Positions 1 to 5,234 of a stretch of 7,136 nt of DNA are shown here, in pieces. The notes below the pieces were generated by a model, which saw only the letters and a list, made by a program, of their open reading frames with translations, did no database searches and was not told the DNA's origin. Source of the DNA: Chloroflexota bacterium (GTDB taxonomy: Bacteria; Chloroflexota; UBA11872). Where the stretch lies: contig JAPOXI010000002.1 of the NCBI GenBank assembly GCA_026707185.1, forward strand, positions 1 through 7,136, written 5' to 3'. Numbering within the stretch: the stretch's first letter is position 1; each line of letters opens with the position of its first letter. Both the position numbers and the translations under genes were made by a program.

Positions 1-237
1 GACATCCTGGGCAACTATTCGCTCGACTATCCGGCCGAGCCGTACCACCGCTTCCTCTGGACGCGCCCGGCCAATCGCGCCTACGTGTTTGATCTGATCG
101 GCCGCGGCGAACTCAACGTCGACAGTCTCGTGACGCACGACGTTCCCTACACGCGAGCGCCTGAGATGTACGAAATGATCGCCAGCGGTCCCGAGGGCTG
201 GCTTGGAGTCCTGTTCGACTGGACCGATCAGTCCTAG
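1..237 (+). CDS. C-terminal fragment of a zinc-type medium-chain dehydrogenase (partial)
   Basis: Frame 1 is open from the first base to a TAG at 235-237 and gives 78 residues; the start lies left of the window. The fragment has the look of the last part of a medium-chain alcohol/polyol dehydrogenase: an aromatic-rich stretch, then FDLIGRGELNVDSLVTHDVP, the usual C-terminal pattern in which a helix is followed by 'dv..LvTH..p' and then by 'AP.mYemI', and a closing strand (GWLGVLFDW). The zinc ligands and the Rossmann fold would lie in the missing part, so activity and substrate cannot be judged. A second dehydrogenase of the same superfamily starts 27 bases downstream in the same direction, which suggests one transcript and one pathway. 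The superfamily call is fairly safe; nothing finer is. Confidence 0.82.
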   Translation, partial: DILGNYSLDYPAEPYHRFLWTRPANRAYVFDLIGRGELNVDSLVTHDVPYTRAPEMYEMIASGPEGWLGVLFDWTDQS

Positions 238-264
238 CGGCTGACCTCGTGCAGGCGACTCACG

Positions 265-1431
265 GTGTCTCCGAACCTGGCTAGGACAGCTTCCGTCCAG
301 GTCATCACGTTTGATGGCCCTGGAACGGCTCCTGTCCTGCGCACGGTGCCGCGTCCAGTCGTACCGGAGCGCGGCGCCTTGATCCGGATTGACGCTTGCG
401 GGGTCTGCGGCACCGACCTGCACATCCTGCGTGGCCACTGGCCGGACGAGCTTCCGTGGCCATTCACGCTGGGCCACGAATTGGCCGGCGTAGTTGATGA
501 GATCGGTCCCGGACTAGCCAGCGACTACATGGGGAATCCTCTGCGAGCGGGCGACCGGGTGATGATTCCGCCGCTCATGGCCTGCGGATCCTGCTACTTC
601 TGTGTGCACTTCCCGACGCGTGCGAACCGCTGTCTGAACCCGACTTACTACGGACGCAAGATCGGCTTTCAGCGGCCGCCGCACCTTTGGGGCGGCTGGG
701 CCGAGATGGTGTTCGTCGACTTGGATGCGTTTCCCGCGACCAAGGTCTTTCGACTGCCCGACGACATGCCCGGCATGGTCGGGTCGCTCGTTGAGCCCTT
801 CGCCTCCGTCACCCGCGCCTTCAATCGCGCCTCCTCGCTTGGCATCGAAGGTTTCAAGGCTGGCGACTCCGTTGTCATTCAGGGCTCGGGGCCAATTGGC
901 GTCCTTGCACTCATCGCGGCTAGGCAGCGCGCCGCTGGCAAGGTCGTCGTGGTGGGAGCCCCGGAAGAGCCCCGCTTGGCGCTATGTCGGACCTACGGCG
1001 CCGATGCCACCGTGTCGATCGACGCGCACCAAAGCTCGGCCGGCAGAATCGCCGCCGTTCGCGAGGCTGTCGGCGGCCTCGGCGCTGATCTTGTCGTGGA
1101 CTGCAGCGGCGCGCCGCCGGCCGGGCCCGAAGGCATTGAAATGCTCCGCGACGGGGGCACCTTCGTGGAAATGGGCCAGTTCACCGACGCGGGAAGCATC
1201 GACACCAACTGGCACCGGATCTGCGTAAAGGAACTCCAGGTGCTGGCCAGTTGGGCGTTCACGCCCGATGAAGTCCATCAGGCAATGGGAAACCTCTACG
1301 CCATTCAGGACAACTACGACTGGTCGCTCATGCAACGCACGTTTCCGCTATCCGAGGCTGGCGTGGCCGAGGCCATTCGCAGCGCGATGGCGATGGAATG
1401 CGTGAAGGCGACGATTCTTCCTTTGGGCTGA
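265..1431 (+). CDS. Zinc-dependent medium-chain alcohol/polyol dehydrogenase
   Basis: A complete 388-residue NAD(P)-dependent dehydrogenase of the zinc MDR superfamily, probably cytosolic, oxidising an alcohol or polyol that the sequence does not identify. Visible motifs are the catalytic-zinc site CGVCGTD (Cys48) with GHE (His71, Glu72), Glu177 in a LVEPF motif as a further likely catalytic-zinc ligand, four structural-zinc cysteines (107, 110, 113, 123), and the nucleotide-binding GSGPIG at 207-212. The chain is longer than the usual 340-350 residues because of a short N-terminal extension and inserted loops, including SDYMGNPLRAGD before the structural zinc and YYGRKIGFQRPPHLWGGW after it. 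I recall this same loop pattern in a dehydrogenase subfamily of Actinomycetota and Chloroflexota. The start is GTG at 265, the only sensible start between the upstream stop and the conserved first strand; its Shine-Dalgarno is weak, which fits translational coupling to the gene before it. Confidence 0.95.
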   Translation: MSPNLARTASVQVITFDGPGTAPVLRTVPRPVVPERGALIRIDACGVCGTDLHILRGHWPDELPWPFTLGHELAGVVDEIGPGLASDYMGNPLRAGDRVMIPPLMACGSCYFCVHFPTRANRCLNPTYYGRKIGFQRPPHLWGGWAEMVFVDLDAFPATKVFRLPDDMPGMVGSLVEPFASVTRAFNRASSLGIEGFKAGDSVVIQGSGPIGVLALIAARQRAAGKVVVVGAPEEPRLALCRTYGADATVSIDAHQSSAGRIAAVREAVGGLGADLVVDCSGAPPAGPEGIEMLRDGGTFVEMGQFTDAGSIDTNWHRICVKELQVLASWAFTPDEVHQAMGNLYAIQDNYDWSLMQRTFPLSEAGVAEAIRSAMAMECVKATILPLG

Positions 1432-1508
1432 GGCTCGAACCTGGGAGGCACGGGTTTCAATCCGGAAGTGTCGCCAGCAAGAATTCCTTAGCTCAAGATC
1501 GCCTGGAG

Positions 1509-1895
1509 CTACCAGAGAACCGGAGCCGGATACTGAGCAATTGCAGAGTCCGGCGTCACGATTGTCATGTGGTGCAGGATGGCTTGCGCGACCAGGCCTC
1601 GGTCGAATGGGTCGCTGTGAAGCTGAGGGAGGAGAACGTCGTGACTAGCGCTCGCCTCGTCGAAGGCCAGCGGTTCGAGCTGTAGCCACTGCCGCCGGCT
1701 GGCCACGTAGCGCGCGGGCGGCTCAGGAAGAGGTAGACGTCCCAGGCGGTACTTGATCGCAATCTCCCAGGCTGACAAGGCGCTGAGGTGCACGCTGTTG
1801 CCCGGATCGCGACAGAAGTTTCGAGCCGATACGCTCAATTGCGGGTGATCCGTCGCCAGCCAAAGAAACGTGCACGTGTCCAGCAGCAGCCTCAT
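1509..1895 (-). CDS. VapC-like PIN-domain ribonuclease toxin
   Basis: A 128-residue PIN-domain protein, the toxin half of a type II toxin-antitoxin pair, expected to cut RNA with a Mg/Mn-dependent acidic site. The fold signature is complete: LLLDTCTFLWL with Asp6, the SALSAWEIAIK helix with Glu44, DPFDRGLVAQA with Asp95 and Asp98, and TPDSAIAQYPAPVLW with Asp116. These are the usual four acidic positions, so the toxin looks intact. The length and the 'DPFDR..aQA...YPvpvlW' ending match the Sll0205-like branch of VapC toxins. Cys8 stands where most relatives I recall have His. The ATG at 1895 overlaps the antitoxin stop as ATGA, and a purine run (aggggag, 1914-1908) lies 12 bases before it, so translation is probably coupled. 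It converges on the dehydrogenase gene at 265-1431; the 77 bases between them hold no clear terminator. The target RNA is unknown. Confidence 0.93.
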   Translation of the reverse strand: MRLLLDTCTFLWLATDHPQLSVSARNFCRDPGNSVHLSALSAWEIAIKYRLGRLPLPEPPARYVASRRQWLQLEPLAFDEASASHDVLLPQLHSDPFDRGLVAQAILHHMTIVTPDSAIAQYPAPVLW

Positions 1896-2146
1896 GAATC
1901 GTCTGGACTCCCCTGAAAGGCATCCAGTAGGTCTTGAGGCAGCGGCTCGAAAAAGCTCGCTGGAATACTCATTCCACGGTCGATACCGACAGGTCGCAAC
2001 CCGATGGGAGACTTTGGCAGCGGGCGGATTTCAGCAACGGGCACGTTCCGGCGGCACAGAACGATTGTCTCGCCATCCTCAACGCGTTCCACGTAGCGCG
2101 AGAGATGCGTTTTGGCCTCCGCGATGTTGACTCGAATCATAGTCAT
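1892..2146 (-). CDS. Phd/YefM-family antitoxin
   Basis: An 84-residue antitoxin that should bind and neutralise the PIN toxin encoded directly downstream and repress the pair's own promoter. The N-terminal half is the Phd/YefM DNA-binding fold: VNIAEAKTHLSRYVERV, then GETIVLCRRNVPVAEIRPLP. The C-terminal tail, MSIPASFFEPLPQDLLDAFQ, is the type of segment that in relatives wraps around and blocks the PIN domain. Its TGA shares bases with the toxin's ATG, the standard antitoxin-first arrangement. The start is uncertain between ATG at 2146 and a second ATG at 2140. The second matches the family's usual first residues (MIRVNI) better, and neither has a visible Shine-Dalgarno. The gene is divergent from the sigma-factor operon, and the two share the 2147-2415 intergenic region. 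Confidence 0.93.
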   Translation of the reverse strand: MTMIRVNIAEAKTHLSRYVERVEDGETIVLCRRNVPVAEIRPLPKSPIGLRPVGIDRGMSIPASFFEPLPQDLLDAFQGSPDDS

Positions 2147-2152
2147 ATTCTA
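2147..2152 (-). promoter_or_regulatory. Possible -10 element of the toxin-antitoxin promoter
   Basis: On the - strand TAGAAT (five of six bases of TATAAT) ends directly before the ATG at 2146. A start of transcription about 6-7 bases further on would fall at about 2141-2140, at the second in-frame ATG, so the antitoxin mRNA could be leaderless or nearly so. That would explain the missing Shine-Dalgarno. The expected -35 position (2175-2170) reads TCGAGT, a poor match to TTGACA, so the promoter would be weak or of another type. This is inference from position and hexamer only. Confidence 0.33.
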
Positions 2153-2169
2153 GACCATGTAGATGACTA

Positions 2170-2189
2170 ACTCGAGTCTCTGCGCAGAG
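2170..2189. promoter_or_regulatory. Two abutting perfect palindromes, candidate antitoxin operator
   Basis: An 8-base palindrome ACTCGAGT (2170-2177) is followed without a gap by a 12-base palindrome CTCTGCGCAGAG (2178-2189). They lie 24-43 bases before the antitoxin ATG at 2146 and cover the expected -35 region. Phd/YefM antitoxins, alone or in complex with toxin, typically repress by binding short palindromes at their own promoter, so this is the obvious operator candidate. It could also affect the divergent sigma-factor operon. The palindromes are read directly; the binding role is inferred. Confidence 0.42.
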
Positions 2190-2344
2190 CGGGAGTCGCT
2201 GCGGCAAGCCGTTGAATGGCGCCGAGGCCGTCTTGCCGGCGCACTGGATTTGCAAGCCGAGTGTCCTGGAGCCGAATGCGACCCCGGACTTGCATGGGCC
2301 TCGACCCGCGATCCACGACAAAAGACCGGATTCCGGGCATCCAT

Positions 2345-2373
2345 GGAACGATTCGCTCCGGCCGCGCGTAGTC
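2345..2373 (+). promoter_or_regulatory. Candidate ECF-type promoter of the sigma/vWA operon
   Basis: GGAAC at 2345-2349 is followed after 17 bases by CGTAGTC (2367-2373). Promoters read by many ECF sigma factors combine a GGAAC-like -35 with a CGT-containing -10 at 16-17 bases, and such factors commonly activate their own operon. The element ends about 42 bases before the ATG of the sigma gene, a sensible leader length. The rest of the 2190-2415 stretch holds no gene that I would accept. Chance occurrence cannot be ruled out from one site. Confidence 0.38.
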
Positions 2374-2415
2374 ATTAGTGGAAGGCACCAGGAGATTGGA
2401 TGATGAGGACGGCTT

Positions 2416-2973
2416 ATGACCGATGAACAAGCCGTGCTGCGTTGTCAAGGCGGCGAGCACGAAGCGTTTCGCCATCTGGTGGAGCGCTACAAGGACGTGC
2501 TGTTTGGCACGGCGGTCCTCATGACCGGGAACCGCGCGTTGGCCGAAGAGCAGGTGCAGGAGGCCCTCCTCGCTGCCTGGCGGGGTATATCGGGCTTTCA
2601 GAGTGGACGGCCGGTGAAGCCCTGGCTTGTCCGCATTCTGGTGAACGCGGTGGTGTCCCAGCGCCGACGTCGCGCGATTGACACCGTACCGCTGGAGACG
2701 TACAGCCACGCAGACGACCGCCCCAGCCCCGGAGAGATGGTGGAGGCCAACCTCGACCGCCAGGCGATCCGAGAGGCGCTCGGAGGGTTGAGTCGGGACC
2801 ACCGGCAGGTGGTCGTGCTGCGTTATTTCGCGGACCTGACGGTTCCCGAGATGGCCGAAGCCATTGGCGTGCGGGAGGGCACGGTCAAATCGCGGCTCAG
2901 TCGAGCCCTTGGCCAGCTACGGGAACAACTCGCATCGGGCGGTGCCCGAGAGGCGTACAGCCATGGCCAGTAA
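2416..2973 (+). CDS. ECF-type RNA polymerase sigma factor
   Basis: A 185-residue sigma-70-family factor of the extracytoplasmic-function type, which directs RNA polymerase to a small set of stress or envelope genes. Region 2 covers about residues 12-85: EHEAFRHLVERYKDVLFGTA, then LAEEQVQEALLAAWRGI (the core-binding helix, usually DaedlVQEaFl.aw) and PWLVRILVNAVVSQRRRR, the -10 reading helix. A short polar linker (about 86-112) leads to region 4 (about 115-170). That region has LSRDHRQVVVLRYFADLTVP and a helix-turn-helix EMAEAIGVREGTVKSRLSRA that would contact the -35. The absence of regions 1 and 3 and the size fit the ECF group. ATG at 2416 has GAGG (2405-2408) seven bases before it. The last 11 bases overlap the vWA membrane-protein gene, so the two are translationally coupled and very probably act as regulator and partner. 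No zinc-binding anti-sigma gene lies nearby. Confidence 0.95.
   Translation: MTDEQAVLRCQGGEHEAFRHLVERYKDVLFGTAVLMTGNRALAEEQVQEALLAAWRGISGFQSGRPVKPWLVRILVNAVVSQRRRRAIDTVPLETYSHADDRPSPGEMVEANLDRQAIREALGGLSRDHRQVVVLRYFADLTVPEMAEAIGVREGTVKSRLSRALGQLREQLASGGAREAYSHGQ
2948..2953 (+). promoter_or_regulatory. Shine-Dalgarno that fixes the start of the vWA gene
   Basis: GAGAGG lies inside the end of the sigma-factor gene, nine bases before the ATG at 2963. It supports that ATG, with an 11-base overlap of the two genes, against a longer reading from TTG at 2864. The longer reading would add 33 residues that are only the shifted frame of the conserved sigma helix-turn-helix region. Confidence 0.62.
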
Positions 2974-5047
2974 CTACGAATCGGATCAGGAAATGGAACG
3001 CGCGCTGCGCGAGCACTTCGAAGCGGAAGCGGAGGAGCTCCGCGCGCCTCAGAACCTATGGGCGACCATTGAAGGGCAGATGGATCTGCAGCCGGCACGA
3101 CATCCGGTGACGCTGGTGCGTCGCAAGATTCTCGGCGCGCTGAAACAGAACTGGTTTCCAGTGATGGCCACCGGTGGCGCCGTGGCCGTGGCGGCTTCGG
3201 CGGTCTTTCTGGCCTCGCGCGCGACGCAGGACGAGTTGGGCACGTCCGAGCCATACGCTGAGGCACCAGCTGCAATGGCCACCGCAGCTGCGGCCGCGGC
3301 GGCTCCAGCCGCGACGGCTGCTCCGGCTATGGCGATGCCTGCAGCAACTCCCGCCGAGAGAGTGGTCATTAGGGAGGTTCCGGTCGAGCGGGTTGTGGAG
3401 AAGACCGTTGTCAAGGAGGTGCCGGTCGAGAGGATCGTGACCCAGCAAGTTGAAAAGGTTGTGACCCGGACGGTCGAGGTTGAGAAAGTCGTTGAGAGGG
3501 TCGTCCAGGTCGAGGCGCCCGCGATGCACGCGCCGCCCCCCGCCGCGACGGCTGCTCCTCAGGCCGCCGCGTCGCAACCGGTCGCAACGCCTGCGGCGGC
3601 GCGTCCCCCGGCCACGACCTTTCAGGACTACGGACGGCAGCCGTTCGTTGCCACCGCTGAAGACGCGGTGTCGACCTTCAGCCTGGATACGGATCGAACG
3701 TCGTACCAGTTGGCACTGTCGTGGCTGCAAGAGGGCTACGACATCGAGCCCGACTCGGTTCGGGCCGAAGAGTGGATCAACGCGTTCGACTACGGCTACG
3801 AGCTGCCGGCCGACGACTGGGGCTTCGCGATCACGAGCGACGTGGCGATGCACCCGCTGGACGGCAGCAAGCACCTGGTGCGTATCGGGTTTCAGGCCGC
3901 GGAAGTTCCGGACGACCGGCCGCTGAACGTGACGCTGGTGCTGGATGCGTCGGGTTCAATGGGTGACGGCAATCGCGTGGACATTGCGCGGTCGGCGGCG
4001 GAGGCGATTCGACAGAGCCTGCGACCGCAGGATCGGCTGGCGGTCGTGCACTTCACCGAAGGCGTCATCCACGAACTCACGGTGGAGCACACGTCTCCCG
4101 ACGCCTCGGCGGTGCAACGGTCGATCCAGCGCTTGGCGCCACATGGCAGCACTAACGTGCAGGCCGGGCTGAATCAGGGTGTTCGCCTGGCGGACCGGAT
4201 TCGGCAAGAGCGGCCGGAGGCCTACAACTACGTCATCCTGATGTCCGACGGCGTGGCTAACGTGGACGCCACGAACCCGTTCGCGATCCTGGAATCGGCC
4301 TACGACCGGAATGCACTGAACCCGCTGCGGCTGATCACCATCGGGGTCGGCATCAACAACTACAACGACGTGTTGTTGGAGCAGCTGGCGCAGCACGGCA
4401 ATGGCTGGTACCGCTACCTGGATAACACTGGCCAGGCGCGGGCGACGTTCAGCCGGGACAACTGGCTGGCGCTGTCGACGCCGTTCGCCGACCAGACGCG
4501 GGCGCAGGTGACCTGGGATCCGGATCTGGTGCGGTCGTGGCGGATCATCGGTTACGAGAACCGCGTGACGTCAGATCAGAGCTTCGCGGAGGACCGCAAG
4601 GAGTTCGCGGAGATTCCGTCGGGCGCGGCGACGACCGTGTTCTACGAGATCGAACTGCACGACCGGGCGCTGGAGCGCGCTGGGCAGGAGGCAACCTTGG
4701 CCAACGTGGAACTGCGCTGGGTCGTAGCCGAAACCGGGCAGTCCCGCTCGCAGCGGACCGAGGTGCGCGGGCGGCTGGACACCGGCCTGAGCGCTTCCGG
4801 CGATCCGCTTTTGGAGCTTGGGGCGATTGTGGCGCTGTCGGCCGACCGCTATGCCGGGTTCTACGACGGCGAGTACGTCGCCGAGATTTCCCGCGATCTG
4901 ACTGAGCTGGAGGATCGGCTGCAGTCGTTGCACGGCGGCCTGGGTGGACTCGGTGCCTACCAGGACTTCCGGTTCATGCTGGAGCACATGGCGGAACGGG
5001 CGCGCGCGCAAGCGCCGCCGGCCGCGCCAACTGGCTACAGCCGCTAG
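2963..5047 (+). CDS. Membrane-anchored vWA-domain protein (YfbK type), likely anti-sigma partner
   Basis: A 694-residue single-span protein. Residues 1-60 are charged and cytoplasmic (REHFEAEAEELRAPQNLW, ending in VRRK), like the short N-terminal part of membrane anti-sigma factors but without a zinc-binding His/Cys motif. Residues 64-84 form one membrane helix. Then come an Ala/Pro linker (about 98-131), a Val/Glu repeat stalk (about 132-185) and a second Ala/Pro linker. The outer part starts with the YfbK-type N-terminal module (AEDAVSTFSLDTDRTSY, about 231-280). The vWA domain follows (about 320-500) with a full metal site: DASGSM (Asp328, Ser330, Ser332), Thr397 and Asp429. A C-terminal DUF3520-like region follows (RSWRIIGYENRVTSDQSF, about 512-675). 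No cysteine is visible, so the lipobox expected of lipoprotein relatives is replaced by the helix. ATG 2963 overlaps the sigma gene, which suggests that the protein holds or releases the sigma factor. The domain calls are secure; the anti-sigma role is inferred. Confidence 0.93.
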   Translation: MASNYESDQEMERALREHFEAEAEELRAPQNLWATIEGQMDLQPARHPVTLVRRKILGALKQNWFPVMATGGAVAVAASAVFLASRATQDELGTSEPYAEAPAAMATAAAAAAAPAATAAPAMAMPAATPAERVVIREVPVERVVEKTVVKEVPVERIVTQQVEKVVTRTVEVEKVVERVVQVEAPAMHAPPPAATAAPQAAASQPVATPAAARPPATTFQDYGRQPFVATAEDAVSTFSLDTDRTSYQLALSWLQEGYDIEPDSVRAEEWINAFDYGYELPADDWGFAITSDVAMHPLDGSKHLVRIGFQAAEVPDDRPLNVTLVLDASGSMGDGNRVDIARSAAEAIRQSLRPQDRLAVVHFTEGVIHELTVEHTSPDASAVQRSIQRLAPHGSTNVQAGLNQGVRLADRIRQERPEAYNYVILMSDGVANVDATNPFAILESAYDRNALNPLRLITIGVGINNYNDVLLEQLAQHGNGWYRYLDNTGQARATFSRDNWLALSTPFADQTRAQVTWDPDLVRSWRIIGYENRVTSDQSFAEDRKEFAEIPSGAATTVFYEIELHDRALERAGQEATLANVELRWVVAETGQSRSQRTEVRGRLDTGLSASGDPLLELGAIVALSADRYAGFYDGEYVAEISRDLTELEDRLQSLHGGLGGLGAYQDFRFMLEHMAERARAQAPPAAPTGYSR
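3356..3517 (+). repeat. Val/Glu-rich repeat stalk within the vWA protein
   Basis: Residues 132-185 alternate Val with Glu, Lys and Arg and contain a 14-residue unit twice, REVPVERVVEKTVV and KEVPVERIVTQQVE, followed by looser copies (VEKVVTRTVEVEKVVERVVQ). At the DNA level GGAGGTTCCGGTCGAG (3373-3388) recurs as GGAGGTGCCGGTCGAG (3415-3430), 42 bases apart. The charged/hydrophobic pattern could form an extended strand or coiled-coil spacer that lifts the vWA domain from the membrane. Such stalks are common in my recollection of Chloroflexota surface proteins, usually near the membrane anchor. Confidence 0.8.
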
Positions 5048-5062
5048 CTGATCGCTTTCGCC

Positions 5063-5097
5063 GCGGGGCGTCCACGACCAGGTCGTGGACGCCCCGC
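5063..5097. terminator. Long perfect inverted repeat after the sigma/vWA operon
   Basis: Seventeen bases (5063-5079, gcggggcgtccacgacc) are perfectly mirrored at 5081-5097 around a single A at 5080, 15 bases after the vWA stop. In RNA the inner pairs would open to a small loop, leaving a very stable GC-rich stem of about 15-16 pairs. The position suggests a transcription terminator or a 3'-end stabilising hairpin. No T run follows (cgatgctctaag), so it is not a classic intrinsic terminator. Confidence 0.6.
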
Positions 5098-5234
5098 CGA
5101 TGCTCTAAGAATGAGGCGGGGTTAGGACAGAGCAGGAGAGCACCTCCCGGTGGAAAGCTCGCGATGCGGTCTTCGCGATCCCGACCCACAGGATGCACGC
5201 CAGACCGGGGTGAGTAGACTCAGTCACTTGGACG

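Noticed and set aside
1432..1480. Sequence resembling a tRNA T-arm (gggtttcaatcc on +, ggttcgagcc on -)
   Set aside because: The stem pairing fails on both strands, and no anticodon arm or acceptor stem surrounds it.
2163..2378. A 71-codon open frame on the + strand in the intergenic region before the sigma gene
   Set aside because: It lacks a Shine-Dalgarno, begins inside the proposed toxin-antitoxin control region, covers the candidate ECF promoter, and the product shows no recognisable fold.
2167..2802. A 211-codon open frame on the - strand across the sigma gene
   Set aside because: It is the antisense shadow of a clear ECF sigma factor in GC-rich DNA; the predicted product is low-complexity and has no known motif.
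2864..2962. N-terminal extension of the vWA protein from TTG at 2864
   Set aside because: The added 33 residues are only the shifted frame of the sigma helix-turn-helix region; ATG 2963 has a good Shine-Dalgarno and gives a sensible membrane topology.
3056..3874. A 272-codon open frame on the - strand opposite the vWA gene
   Set aside because: Its Arg/Gly/His-rich product is what the antisense of an Ala/Val/Glu-rich GC-rich gene produces; no start signal or family match.
5211..5222. Small inverted repeat TGAGT-AG-ACTCA before the membrane-protein gene
   Set aside because: Five-base arms are expected by chance, and no promoter elements frame it.
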